Source: Micromonospora profundi (GTDB taxonomy: Bacteria; Actinomycetota; Actinomycetes; Mycobacteriales; Micromonosporaceae). From it: a stretch of 64,000 nt of DNA. The position numbers and the translations under genes are program-made. The notes beneath the pieces are model-generated. The model did no database searches. It saw nothing but the letters and a program-made list of their open reading frames with translations, and was not told the origin of the DNA. The stretch lies in assembly GCF_011927785.1 (NCBI RefSeq), contig NZ_JAATJK010000001.1, forward strand, positions 2,976,001 to 3,040,000. Reading direction: 5' to 3'. This document shows positions 39,000-47,985 of the stretch, one piece after another (position 1 is the first letter of the stretch; each line of letters starts with the position of its first letter).

Positions 39000-39220
39000 T
39001 GGCACTCCTCGTTCTGATGGTGGTGGCGGGCGTTCGCCGCCTGGTGCAGTCCTACCTTGCACGCCCGCCGCGACCTGCACCACCGAATTCGGGCAGCTTC
39101 GAGCGACCCGGCCTCCGCTCATCCACAGTCTCGACAACCCGACCGTGTCGACCGACGCCCTGGTCGGTCCGCCGGTCGTACGCGTAGCTGAGCTGCTCGT
39201 CCCGCGGGCGCCTGCGACGC

Positions 39221-40057
39221 TCACCATCGACCTGGGCCACCGGCCCCGTCCACCGCGGTTGGTGTAAAGCGTTGCACGAACGCGTGATACACGGGTGTGC
39301 CCGGCAGGCCGTCGCGGATCGCGAACACCACGTGGTCGAACCGGTCGACCACGTGGAGCGCCTCGGCGAAGGCGTCGGCAACCGTCGCGGGATCGTTGCG
39401 GAAAACCCCGCACCCCCATGCGCCCAACACGACTGTTCGGCGCCCGTGCGCGGCCGCGACCTCCAACACCCGCCGCGCACGCCGGGCCAGCACCGCCGGC
39501 ACGTCCGCGGTGTGCTCGGGCTGGTTGCGGACGATCGCGCCGAGGTTCGGCGCCGCAGCGGTCAGAAACGACGTCGTGTACGGCTGGTCGAGCAGGTTGC
39601 CCTTGTCGTCCCGGAACACCGGCACATCCGGCGAGTAGATGACCCGGTCGCTGTACCGCAGATCCCGTTGCCCGCGGTGGAAGGCATAGAAGTCCGGCGC
39701 GGCAAGGAGACACGGGTACAGCGCCGACGCGCGGGCGACACTCTCCTCCTGCGCCTTCGCCCCGCCGAGGAACCCGCCACCCGGGTTCTTCGCCGACGCG
39801 AACACCAGACACGCCGCATCGGACCCAACCCGGTGGGCCGCCTGCAACGTCGACTCGTACGTCACCTCCACCGTGCCGGCACCGGGCTCCGCGTTTCCCA
39901 GTGCGAGCACATCGTCCGGTAGGTGATGACGGGTGCCGGCGATCGCGGCACGTACCGCCCCGCCGAGGACGACCTCGTCCCCGGCGTCATTGCGATAGCG
40001 CCCCGACTCCGCGATCGCCACCGTCTGCCGGGCGATCTCGCGTAGACGACCGCTCAC
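39221..40057 (-). CDS. PARG-like protein, TIGR02452 family
   Basis: A 278-residue macrodomain protein of the bacterial poly(ADP-ribose) glycohydrolase type. The diagnostic GGG-X7-QEE is present as GGGFLGGAKAQEE, followed by SVARASALY; GNAEPGAGTVEVTYESTLQAAH lies upstream, and VLGAWGCGVFRNDP is the second phosphate-binding loop. It likely removes ADP-ribose from proteins or nucleic acids in the cytoplasm. GTG 40057 is used, without a clear ribosome binding site. No ADP-ribosyltransferase is near; it stands between the ribosomal-protection gene and a LigD-type domain gene. Confidence 0.88.
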   Translation of the reverse strand: MSGRLREIARQTVAIAESGRYRNDAGDEVVLGGAVRAAIAGTRHHLPDDVLALGNAEPGAGTVEVTYESTLQAAHRVGSDAACLVFASAKNPGGGFLGGAKAQEESVARASALYPCLLAAPDFYAFHRGQRDLRYSDRVIYSPDVPVFRDDKGNLLDQPYTTSFLTAAAPNLGAIVRNQPEHTADVPAVLARRARRVLEVAAAHGRRTVVLGAWGCGVFRNDPATVADAFAEALHVVDRFDHVVFAIRDGLPGTPVYHAFVQRFTPTAVDGAGGPGRW

Positions 40058-40198
40058 CGGTGCACCGGGAGGACTTGAAGGTGAAAGGCACGCATAGCCA
40101 GCAGGCTAGGCAGGCAGTACGCCAGCGACAAGCAGTTTCCCCACCATGCTCCAACGCTCCGGGCCAGCAGTCCGGCCTGCGGAGTGCGGGCCGACCTT

Positions 40199-40564
40199 CT
40201 AACCGCGCTCGTCCGAGGGCTGCTCTTTCGTGAGGTGGAGCAGCCAGCCCTCACCGGTGCGGATGAGCGCGTACCGCCGACGACCGGTGCGGCCGTTCAA
40301 CGTGAACAGCATTCGACGCTCGGTGCGGTCGTGCTCCTCCCAGGTGCCGATGTCGGCGATCGACTTGTCGGCGTCCTCGTAGGTGAGGTGATCGAGGTGG
40401 TGGTCGGGCACGGCGATCGCGAGCCGGTTGTCGTCGGGGCTGTCCGGCAGGCCGCGGGGCACCGCCCAGGAGCGCAGCACACCGCCCTCCTCAAGCCGCA
40501 GGTCGAAGTGCGGGCGGGGCTTGCGGTGGTGGTGCAGGACGAACGCGGGTTCCACAGGCACCAT
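40199..40564 (-). CDS. Stand-alone LigD 3'-phosphoesterase (PE) domain
   Basis: A 121-residue protein equal to the phosphoesterase module of the non-homologous end-joining ligase LigD. It has AFVLHHHRKPRPHFDLRLEEGG with the catalytic histidines and the acidic FDLR, then LRSWAVPRGLP and DIGTWEEHD. The family trims 3'-phosphates and ribonucleotides at DNA ends. The ATG at 40564 is used; a GTG at 40573 would add three residues. No Ku, ligase or polymerase domain is nearby, so it may help end processing from a distance. About 140 bases separate it from the PARG-like gene. Confidence 0.85.
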   Translation of the reverse strand: MVPVEPAFVLHHHRKPRPHFDLRLEEGGVLRSWAVPRGLPDSPDDNRLAIAVPDHHLDHLTYEDADKSIADIGTWEEHDRTERRMLFTLNGRTGRRRYALIRTGEGWLLHLTKEQPSDERG

Positions 40565-40655
40565 TGTCCGCACCTGCCGGCCCCACCGCCCGCCGATCGA
40601 CGCGGATGCCCGAAGGGCCGGCGGATGGTTGGCCGCCGGCCCTTCGGAGAGGTCA

Positions 40656-43600
40656 TCACCGTCCGTAGAGCTCGAATTCGTAGAGCGAGAACCCGTACGA
40701 GGTGGCCCGGCTGACCCCGTACACCCGCACGTAGCGGGCGGTGACCGGGGCGAAGGTGACGTTGTCGACGCCGCCGTTGCCGGTGGTGGTGGCGAACACC
40801 GGCGTCCAGGAGCTGCCGTCGCCGGAGACCTCGATCCGATATGCGGTGCCGTAGGCGGCCTCCCACCGCAGCACGGCCCGGCTGACCGTCCGGGCCGCCC
40901 CGAGGTCCACCTGGAGCCACTGGTTGTCGTTGTAACTGCTGGCCCACCGGCTGCCGAGGCTGCCGTCGACCGCCTTGGCCGGGGTGTTGCTGGTCAGGAA
41001 CTGGGTGCTCGACGCGGTGGCCGGCCGTCCCTGCGCCAGGTTGGTGATGTTGTCGCCGCGCCGCGCCGGGAACGAGACGACCTGCTGGTAGGTGGGACGG
41101 TTCTGCCAGGCGATCACCGGGTGGGTGATGCCGCCGAGCCCGGAGTGGGCGATGGAGTCGGCGCACCACTGGTCGCCGGCTCCGCAGGACGAGTCACCCG
41201 GGTAGACAGTCGTGGCCGGCGCCGCCGCGGCGCTGCCGAGGGTGTCGAGCAGCACCTGCCGGCACGCGCCGAGGTTGCCGTTGCCGCAGTACGCGCGCCC
41301 CGGCCCGCCGGCGACGGGGTCGCCGAGCACGGTCCGCACGTCCTTGTCGACGTAGCCCCACCAGCCGTACTGGAACGCCGAGCCCTTGTGCGCCTGCCCC
41401 TGCGGCGCCCAGCTCACTGTGCCGTCGCGGCCTCCGTTCTGGCCGCCCGACGGCGCCTCGTTGATCTCGATGGCGTCGACGAGCGCGGCGTAGAGGTCCG
41501 GCCCGAGGCCGGGGCGGAACTGCGCCGAGGCCAGCAGCGGCCACCAGGCGTCGAAGATCCGGATGGCGTCGGCGTGCTGGTAGACCTTCGAGCCGGCGGA
41601 CGTCTCCACCCGGCGCGCGCCGGCCTGCTGCCACGCCCGCAGCTTGCCGATCGCGTCGGCGAGCGCCGGATCGGTGACAGGCGTGCTGTCCAGCACCCGC
41701 AGCAGGTTCCCGAGAACCTGCTGGCCGCGCAGGTCGGTCACCGCCGCGTCGGCCGTGATCTTGACGACGTCGGCGCGGCCGAGCTTGCGTTGGGCGATCG
41801 CGGCGCGCACCGGGCCGTCGAGCAACTGACCCCGGTGTACGGAGCCGAAGCTGAAGTTGCCGTCGGCCGCCCCGAAGTCCCGCGCCTGCTTGTTGTTCCA
41901 GCTGACGTAGTAGTCCTGGTTCACCGACTGCGGGTGGGCCGACGTCGGGATGTAGGTGGCGTCGTTGGTGTCCGGGTTCCAGCCTGTCCACTCGTACGCC
42001 GGTTCGGCCTTCGCCGGAAGGTTCGGGTCGAGCCCGGACGGGCGGACCGGGTTCGAGCCGGAGTTGAAGTACGCCGCCTCGGTCGAGTTGACGTAGAACC
42101 AGTTGAACGCGTACCCGACGTTGGCGGCGGAGGCCTGGAACGCCGCAGCGCTGCCCATCGCCGACGGGTCGTTGTACGCCTGGAAGCCGATCGCCGACTC
42201 GGCCTCGTGCCGGTAGGTCGAGCGCAGCTTGGTGAACGCCGTCGGCTTCCCGTCCACCATGCCCCGGTAGGCCACCAGTCCGTACTTGGTGCGCAGGGCG
42301 CGCAGCGTGTACGCGCCGGCCGGTGTGGAGTCGGCAAGCGTCGGCGACCAGGAGTTGCGCTTCTCCAGCACCTCCATCGCGAGGCACTGGCCGCGGTAGA
42401 GGTAGCGGTTGGAGCGCAGCGTCGCGGCGCTGCCGTCGGTGGTGCACAGCGGCACGGCGTACGTGTCGGTCAGGTCCTGGGACGCGGAGGTGGCGCTCCA
42501 GGCGTAGTCCTGACCACGACCGAGCAACACGTACAGGTTCAGTCCGGCGAACGCGGCGCCGCGCGCGCTGATCCCCGGCCCCTGGAGTTCCTGGAGCATG
42601 AGCAGCTGCGGGGCGAAGTAGCCGGTCTGCGGGCCGAACACGGCGACGGGGTTGCCGGTGGTGGTGTGACTTCCGGAGACCACCACCGCGTTGGACATGC
42701 CGTGCGCGCGCAGGTTGGACAGGCCGCCGAGCAGTTCGTTTGTGGCTTTGCTGGCACCGGCGCGGGCGGCGGCCCCGCCGGTGGCGTCGTACGCGAGGGG
42801 TTCGGCGACGACAGTGCCGGCGTCGGGGAGCACCGCGCTTGTCGCGCCCGGCGGTGTCGCGCCGTACGGGAAGCTCTGCCCGTTGTGCAGCGTGAGCACG
42901 GTCTCCGGGTCGTTCTGCGAGCGGAACCCCTGCCAGACCCGGTCGCCCTCGGTGGCACCGTACTTGGCCCGGGCGGCCACGCGGACCAGCGCGGACTGGA
43001 TCTCGCTGCCGCCGCCACCGCCGAAGAGCCCACCAACGACACCGGCGGTGGCGATCAGATCGGTCATTGTGAAGTGCGTCGGCTTGCCAGCCCCGGTCAG
43101 CACGTACTCGCCGGGGTAGTTGTCGTCGGCGATCGACTTGTCGATGTAGGCGTTGATGCCGGCGATGTAGTCGACCACGTCGGTGTAGAGCTGCTGACCC
43201 CTGGCGCCCTTGAGGCGCAGCGCGTCCACCTGCGCCTGGAGGTCCGCCTCCGAGTAGGGCGAGTTGGCCCAGATGCTCTGCTCCAACTCACGGTTGCCCG
43301 GCGCGCCGCCGGCGAACGAGGTGAGCGTGCCGCGACCGGCGTGGCGCAGCAGGTCCATCACCCACAGCCGGTCCTGGGCCCCGGCGTAGCCGGCGCCGAA
43401 CATGGTGCCGGCGCGGGTGGTGCCGGTGACATGCGGAACTCCTGTGGCCTTGTCTCGAACGATCGTGACGTCCGACCGCGGTGAGACGGTGCTCTCGACC
43501 TGCGCGGCGGGGACACCGAACGAGGCGTCGTTGAAGAAGTGGGCGATCTGCTCGTCGGTGAGCCCGGCGTAGTTGTAGACGAGGTTCGCGTACTCGTCGA

Positions 43601-43844
43601 GCTGGTCGCTGGAATGCGCCGGGCGGGTGCCGAGCGCCTGGTGGGCCAGGATGGCGACAAGCGTGGCGTTACCGTTCTGCCCGGGCGGCAGGATGTCGGC
43701 GCACTGGCCGAGGCAGTAGTCGTCGGGGGTGAAGGTGCTGGCGGCGAGCGCCGGTGACGGCGGGGTGGCGACCGTCAGGACGCTCGCGGTCAGGACGGCG
43801 GCGGTGAGGGCCGCGAGCCGAGCACGAAGGGCGGGTCTGAGCAT
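40656..43844 (-). CDS. Secreted penicillin-acylase-family amidohydrolase with F5/8-type C domain
   Basis: A 1062-residue exported N-terminal-nucleophile hydrolase. The signal peptide (about 1-36) precedes the A-chain region, and the new N-terminal serine expected after autocleavage lies at GMSNAVVVSG (S384). QDRLWVMDLLRHAGRGTL, ATSASQDLTDTY and SWNNKQARDFG are further family stretches. The last 135 residues (NITNLAQGRPATASSTQF to YEFELYGR) form a discoidin-like F5/8C/CBM32 domain for sugar or surface binding. ATG 43844 is preferred because GGAGGA is six bases before it. Substrates may be N-acyl-homoserine lactones, lipopeptides or beta-lactams. Confidence 0.9.
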   Translation of the reverse strand: MLRPALRARLAALTAAVLTASVLTVATPPSPALAASTFTPDDYCLGQCADILPPGQNGNATLVAILAHQALGTRPAHSSDQLDEYANLVYNYAGLTDEQIAHFFNDASFGVPAAQVESTVSPRSDVTIVRDKATGVPHVTGTTRAGTMFGAGYAGAQDRLWVMDLLRHAGRGTLTSFAGGAPGNRELEQSIWANSPYSEADLQAQVDALRLKGARGQQLYTDVVDYIAGINAYIDKSIADDNYPGEYVLTGAGKPTHFTMTDLIATAGVVGGLFGGGGGSEIQSALVRVAARAKYGATEGDRVWQGFRSQNDPETVLTLHNGQSFPYGATPPGATSAVLPDAGTVVAEPLAYDATGGAAARAGASKATNELLGGLSNLRAHGMSNAVVVSGSHTTTGNPVAVFGPQTGYFAPQLLMLQELQGPGISARGAAFAGLNLYVLLGRGQDYAWSATSASQDLTDTYAVPLCTTDGSAATLRSNRYLYRGQCLAMEVLEKRNSWSPTLADSTPAGAYTLRALRTKYGLVAYRGMVDGKPTAFTKLRSTYRHEAESAIGFQAYNDPSAMGSAAAFQASAANVGYAFNWFYVNSTEAAYFNSGSNPVRPSGLDPNLPAKAEPAYEWTGWNPDTNDATYIPTSAHPQSVNQDYYVSWNNKQARDFGAADGNFSFGSVHRGQLLDGPVRAAIAQRKLGRADVVKITADAAVTDLRGQQVLGNLLRVLDSTPVTDPALADAIGKLRAWQQAGARRVETSAGSKVYQHADAIRIFDAWWPLLASAQFRPGLGPDLYAALVDAIEINEAPSGGQNGGRDGTVSWAPQGQAHKGSAFQYGWWGYVDKDVRTVLGDPVAGGPGRAYCGNGNLGACRQVLLDTLGSAAAAPATTVYPGDSSCGAGDQWCADSIAHSGLGGITHPVIAWQNRPTYQQVVSFPARRGDNITNLAQGRPATASSTQFLTSNTPAKAVDGSLGSRWASSYNDNQWLQVDLGAARTVSRAVLRWEAAYGTAYRIEVSGDGSSWTPVFATTTGNGGVDNVTFAPVTARYVRVYGVSRATSYGFSLYEFELYGR

Positions 43845-44289
43845 GGGGTCCTCCGGGGACGCGGAGTCGGGCCGTTCGTCACGCCCGGCTGCCGGTGCCG
43901 ACCTCTCGCCCTCCGCGCCCGGGCGTTCCACCCGGAGGTGAGAATGACTCACGTCGATTCGAGCAATGATCGACGCAGGACCGCCGCCCGGGATAGCCGT
44001 CGTTCACCAGGCGCCAATGCCGACGTTTCGCCGTCTACCGCAACCGGCGTCGAGCACGACGGGAGTGGCGCAGGTGCCGCCCAGCCGCCGGGCCGGAGGC
44101 CGGAGGCCGGAGCGTTGCCGCGAGGTCCGAAGTGGTCAGGGTCAGGGGCTCTGGCCCGGTTCGGCACCAGCCACCTCGGCCACTCCGCACTCCCCCAACT
44201 TCCCGCCTTCTGTAAACAATCCTTGATATTAGCCTTCACGAACGTCAATATATGGAGGTCGCGGGACGCCGAAGCCTGGGGAGTTGGCC

Positions 44290-45645
44290 ATGAGAAGCCG
44301 TCGGATTTTCGCAGTGGCAGCCGGGGCGGCGATGACCCTCACGGCCGCCGTCGCCTTCGTCCCCAGCAGCATGGCGGCCGTGTCCTCGGCCAACGCCGTC
44401 GCGATGGTCGCCTGCACCGCCCCGGCGTGGGCCGAGGGCAACACCTACCAGACGGGCGCCCAGGTCACCTACGGCGGCCGGCTCTACCAGGCACTTGTCA
44501 CCCACACCGCGCACCCCGGCGCCGGCTGGAACCCCGCCGCGACCCCGTCGCTGTGGCGTGACCTGGGCGCATGCTCGGGAACCACACCGCCACCCACCAC
44601 GCCGCCACCGACGACCGCGCCACCGACGACTCCCCCGCCCACCACGCCGCCACCGACCACGCCTCCCCCCACCACGCCGCCACCCACGGGTGGGACCTGC
44701 GCGGTGAAGTCACGGCCCACCGGCAAGGTGTTGCAGGGCTACTGGGAGAACTGGGACGGCGCCTCCAACGGCGTCCACCCCGGCCTCGGCTGGATCCCCA
44801 TCACCGACAGCCGGCTGAACCAGCACGGCTACAACGTGATCAACGCGGCGTTCCCGGTGATCCGCTCGGATGGCACGGTCCTCTGGGAGAACGGCATGGA
44901 CGCTGGCGTGAAGGTGGCCACCCCGGCCGAGATGTGCCAGGCCAAAGCCGCCGGCGCCACCATCCTGATGTCGATCGGCGGGGCCGCCGCGGGCATCGAC
45001 CTGAGCTCCACCGCGGTCGCCGACCGGTTCATCGCGACGATCGTGCCGATCCTGACGGCCTACCACTTCGACGGCATCGACATCGACATCGAGACCGGCC
45101 TGACCGGCAGTGGCAACATCAACACCCTGTCGACGTCGCAGGCCAACCTGATCCGGATCATCGACGGCGTGTTGGCCCGGATGCCGTCGAACTTCGGCCT
45201 GACCATGGCACCGGAGACGGCCTACGTCACCGGCGGCAGCGTGGTCTACGGCTCGATTTGGGGCTCGTACCTGCCGATCATCAAGAAGTACGTGGACAAC
45301 GGCCGCCTCTGGTGGCTGAACATGCAGTACTACAACGGCAGCATGTACGGCTGCGCCGGCGACTCGTACCCGGCCGGCACCGTGCAGGGCTTCACCGTGC
45401 AGACGCAGTGCCTCAACAACGGCCTCACCATCCAGGGCACCACCATCCGCGTGCCGTACGACAAGCAGGTCCCGGGTTTGCCCGCGCAGATCGGGGCGGG
45501 CGGCGGCTACATGTCGACGTCTTTGGTCACGCAGGCATGGAACTCCGTGCCCGGCCTCAAGGGCCTGATGACCTGGTCGGCGAACTGGGACGGGTCGAAG
45601 GGGTGGACCTTCGGCGACAACGTGAAGCGCCTGCAGGGCCGCTGA
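44290..45645 (+). CDS. Secreted GH18 chitinase with N-terminal CBM5/12
   Basis: A 451-residue extracellular chitinase. Signal peptide to about residue 30; residues about 38-95 are a chitin-binding CBM5/12 module (APAWAEGNTYQTGAQVTYGG, AGWNPAATPSLWRDLG); then a long Pro/Thr linker of PPPTT repeats; then the GH18 barrel (about 145-451). The catalytic motif DGIDIDIE ends in the acid E268, and SIGG precedes it. GGGGAG six bases before ATG 44290 selects that start. The 445-base upstream region has no gene; it is locally AT-rich around 44205-44255 but shows no DasR consensus that I can recognise. Confidence 0.93.
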   Translation: MRSRRIFAVAAGAAMTLTAAVAFVPSSMAAVSSANAVAMVACTAPAWAEGNTYQTGAQVTYGGRLYQALVTHTAHPGAGWNPAATPSLWRDLGACSGTTPPPTTPPPTTAPPTTPPPTTPPPTTPPPTTPPPTGGTCAVKSRPTGKVLQGYWENWDGASNGVHPGLGWIPITDSRLNQHGYNVINAAFPVIRSDGTVLWENGMDAGVKVATPAEMCQAKAAGATILMSIGGAAAGIDLSSTAVADRFIATIVPILTAYHFDGIDIDIETGLTGSGNINTLSTSQANLIRIIDGVLARMPSNFGLTMAPETAYVTGGSVVYGSIWGSYLPIIKKYVDNGRLWWLNMQYYNGSMYGCAGDSYPAGTVQGFTVQTQCLNNGLTIQGTTIRVPYDKQVPGLPAQIGAGGGYMSTSLVTQAWNSVPGLKGLMTWSANWDGSKGWTFGDNVKRLQGR

Positions 45646-45691
45646 CGGGTGATGGTGCCGGCGTACCGGTGGCGTTCGAGCCGGCCGCCGG

Positions 45692-46015
45692 TCAGGGCGA
45701 GCCAGATCGGCCGCGCCGGGCGTGCAGCCACGCCCGCAACGCCACGCCGGCGACGATCAGGGTCAGAAGGGCCCACTCGCCGATGCCCAGTTCCCGCTCC
45801 AGATAGCGGTAGGAGGCGGCGCCCAGGTAGCCCAGCGTCGCCACGGCTGTCGCCCACACCAGCCCGCCGGCCAGGTTCGCCCGGAGGAAGACCGGCCAGC
45901 GCATCCCACCCGCGCCGGCGATCATGGGGATCACGGCCCACAGCGGCAGCGCACCACCGTGGGCCACCAGACCACCGATCAGGATCGCCGTCTCCCCCGG
46001 TACGACCAGCCCGAG
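45692..46015 (-). pseudogene. N-terminally truncated DedA-family membrane protein remnant
   Basis: The minus frame begins abruptly with LGLVVPGETAILIGGLVAHG, the first conserved DedA motif, and continues through IAGAGGMRWPVFLRAN and LAGGLVWATAVATLGYLGA to a normal end. The N-terminal helix and an initiation site before the motif are missing, since upstream codons in frame give TRITGGRC and lie over the C-terminal remnant of another gene on the plus strand. This looks like a deletion or inversion scar. DedA proteins move undecaprenyl phosphate or maintain membrane potential. Confidence 0.7.
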
Positions 46016-46028
46016 ACATCTGCCCCCC

Positions 46029-46118
46029 GTGATCCTGGTCTGCCTCGCGACGTTCTGGCTCCCGGTGCCGCCGGGCTACCTGGCCTTCCGGCTCCTGGCC
46101 CGCCGCCGGCTGCTATGA
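46029..46118 (+). pseudogene. C-terminal remnant of a YbhN/LPG-synthase-like flippase domain
   Basis: Thirty codons read VILVCLATFWLPVPPGYLAF then RLLARRRLL and stop. The stretch LATFWLPVPPG(Y)LAFR is characteristic of the last transmembrane helix of YbhN/lysylphosphatidylglycerol-synthase-like membrane proteins. The rest of the gene is absent, and a DedA fragment on the other strand begins within 14 bases. Nothing else is seen in the remaining bases up to the MFS gene at 46184. Confidence 0.6.
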
Positions 46119-46183
46119 CCACCAGGCAGGCCCCCGAACGGAGGGGGCGTCGGGGCCCTCCATTACGGTGACGACGAACGGGG

Positions 46184-47425
46184 GTGGCCACGGTGCCGGA
46201 GGTGTCGCTACGAAGGGCGAGGGCTGTGCTCGTCGCGCTCTCCCTCGCCGCGTTCGCGTTCATCACGACCGAACTGCTGCCCGTCGGCCTGCTGACGCAC
46301 ATCGCACCCGACCTCGGCCGGTCCCGCTCGCAGATCGGTCTGCTGGTCAGCGGGTACGCCGTCGTGGTCGTACTGTCGTCAATACCGCTGACCCGACTGA
46401 CCCAGCGGATCCCCCGGCGTCAACTGCTCGCCGTCACGATGCTCCTGTTCGCCGCCGCGAACGCCACCGCCGCGCTCGCGCCGACGTACACGGTGCTTGC
46501 CGGCTCCCGCGTCGTGACGGCCCTCGCTCAGGCGGTGTTCTGGTCCATCGCCACGGCGACCGTGGTCGGCCCCTTCCCGGTCGCGGTGCGCGGCCGAATG
46601 GTGGCGCTGTTCGCGACCGGCGCGACGCTCGCGCCGGTCCTCGGCGTACCCCTCGGGACCTGGCTCGGGCAGCAGGCCGGTTGGCGTGTCGCGTTCGCGG
46701 TGCTGGCCGGGGTCGGTCTGGCGATCGCCGCCGTGGTGTTCGTCCTCCTTCCCTCCTATCCCCCGGCCGCTGGCGGCGCCGCGCAGGGCACCGCACCGCA
46801 CGGGCGGCGCTTCGCCCTGTTGCTGATCGCGACCGCCCTCGGCATCGGCGGCTTCATGACCCTGCAGACCTACGTCACACCGTTCCTGCTCGACGTCAGC
46901 GGCTTCACCGACGCGGTGCTGGCGCCGCTGTTGTTCGTCTCCGGCGCGGCCGGCGTCGTCGGCACCCTTGTCGCGGCCCGCACCCTGGATGCTCGGCCGA
47001 TCACCTCCCTGCTGACGCCGCTGGGCATCGGCACTGCCTCGCTGTTCGGCCTGTACGCGCTCGGCACGCTCCAGCCCGGCACTGTCGCGCTCCTCGCCGG
47101 GATCGGCCTCGCCTACGCGGCGTTCGCCTCCGCGGTGCAGAGCCGCATGCTGCAGCTGGCTCCGGGCAGCACCGACATCGCGTCGGCAGGCGTCAGCACC
47201 GCCTTCAACGCCGGCATCGCCGGCGGATCGCTGCTCGGCGGTGGCCTCCTGCCCACCATGGGGGCACGCCCGCTGGCACTCGCCGCCGGGGTGCTGACGC
47301 TTGCCGCCCTCGCCCTGCTCGCCTTGGACGCGCGCCGCAGCACCGCGTCGCCGGGCCAGCGCCGACCCGCCGACCGTCCTCCGACCAGCCCCGCACCTAG
47401 GCGGCGGGTCACCCCGTCGACCTAG
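46184..47425 (+). CDS. MFS transporter, DHA1 drug-efflux type
   Basis: A 413-residue 12-helix major facilitator. The first helix has LAAFAFITTELLPVGLL, the loop 2-3 motif A-like LTRLTQRIPRRQLL, and helix 5 ATGATLAPVLGVPLGTWLGQ (motif C region). The N-terminal half contains six helices, a central loop (AGGAAQGTAPHGRRF) and a second set of six. This group exports drugs, sugars or arabinose-like compounds. GTG 46184 gives the best frame, with other GTGs downstream. It is monocistronic, converging on the membrane protein gene at 47502; no local regulator is visible. Confidence 0.88.
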   Translation: MATVPEVSLRRARAVLVALSLAAFAFITTELLPVGLLTHIAPDLGRSRSQIGLLVSGYAVVVVLSSIPLTRLTQRIPRRQLLAVTMLLFAAANATAALAPTYTVLAGSRVVTALAQAVFWSIATATVVGPFPVAVRGRMVALFATGATLAPVLGVPLGTWLGQQAGWRVAFAVLAGVGLAIAAVVFVLLPSYPPAAGGAAQGTAPHGRRFALLLIATALGIGGFMTLQTYVTPFLLDVSGFTDAVLAPLLFVSGAAGVVGTLVAARTLDARPITSLLTPLGIGTASLFGLYALGTLQPGTVALLAGIGLAYAAFASAVQSRMLQLAPGSTDIASAGVSTAFNAGIAGGSLLGGGLLPTMGARPLALAAGVLTLAALALLALDARRSTASPGQRRPADRPPTSPAPRRRVTPST

Positions 47426-47501
47426 CGCGCGGAGCCCGGCCGTCGGAGCGCTGGAGCAAGACATCCACGCCTGCTGGATCCGGGCTGTCCGGAGGCAGCG
47501 T

Positions 47502-47960
47502 TCAGCGGCCACACCAGGCCCGGGCCGACGAGGTACGCACCAGTAGCCCGCCGGCCAGCAGGGCAAGCAGCGCCAGCAGACCGCACGCCATCGCCGCGGC
47601 GATGCCCGGGTCGAGCTCACCCGAGCGCAGCGCCCCGGAGAGCGGCCCGACGCGCAGGAGGTTGCCGATCCCCAGCAGGAGCGCGGCGGCGACCGGCGCA
47701 GCGAACCAGTGCATCACCCGCCAGGCGGTCGGCCCGCCGCGCCAGAGCCCTCGGAGCACGGCAGCGACAGCCACTGTGCAGGCGGCCAGGGCTAGCCAGT
47801 TTCCCGCGCCACCGACGTGGGCGAGCAACGCCACGTCCACGGCGATCGTGTACGCCCACCAGAACGCCAGCAGCGACATGCTCGCGACGATGCTGGGCGG
47901 TCGCCGCAGTGGCCTCCGGACTGTCGGCAGGGACTCGCGGTGCGACGGTTCGGAGATCAT
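47502..47960 (-). CDS. Small integral membrane protein
   Basis: 152 residues with about four hydrophobic helices (about 26-47, 52-70, 82-98 and 122-142) after a basic N-terminus of 25 residues; the last 10 residues are polar with a Cys. No family recognised. ATG 47960 follows AGGA by eight bases. It is downstream of the TPP-enzyme gene (25-base gap) and may be co-transcribed with the cyclase-TPP pair, but its role there is unknown. Confidence 0.75.
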   Translation of the reverse strand: MISEPSHRESLPTVRRPLRRPPSIVASMSLLAFWWAYTIAVDVALLAHVGGAGNWLALAACTVAVAAVLRGLWRGGPTAWRVMHWFAAPVAAALLLGIGNLLRVGPLSGALRSGELDPGIAAAMACGLLALLALLAGGLLVRTSSARAWCGR

Positions 47961-47985
47961 CGACGGATCCTCGCACGGCGGTGAC

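Noticed and set aside
38983..39267. Plus-strand ORF between the ribosomal protection and PARG-like genes
   Set aside because: Pro/Thr-rich product with no start signal; it overlaps the leader ORF and the end of the PARG-like gene on the other strand.
43949..44248. Minus-strand 99-codon ORF in the gap before the chitinase gene
   Set aside because: No family resemblance, no ribosome binding site, and codon pattern as expected for non-coding GC-rich DNA.
43845..44289. Possible DasR site upstream of the chitinase gene
   Set aside because: GTGGTCAGGGTCAG near 44133 lacks the symmetric ACTGGTCTAGACCAGT-like form, so I do not call a site.
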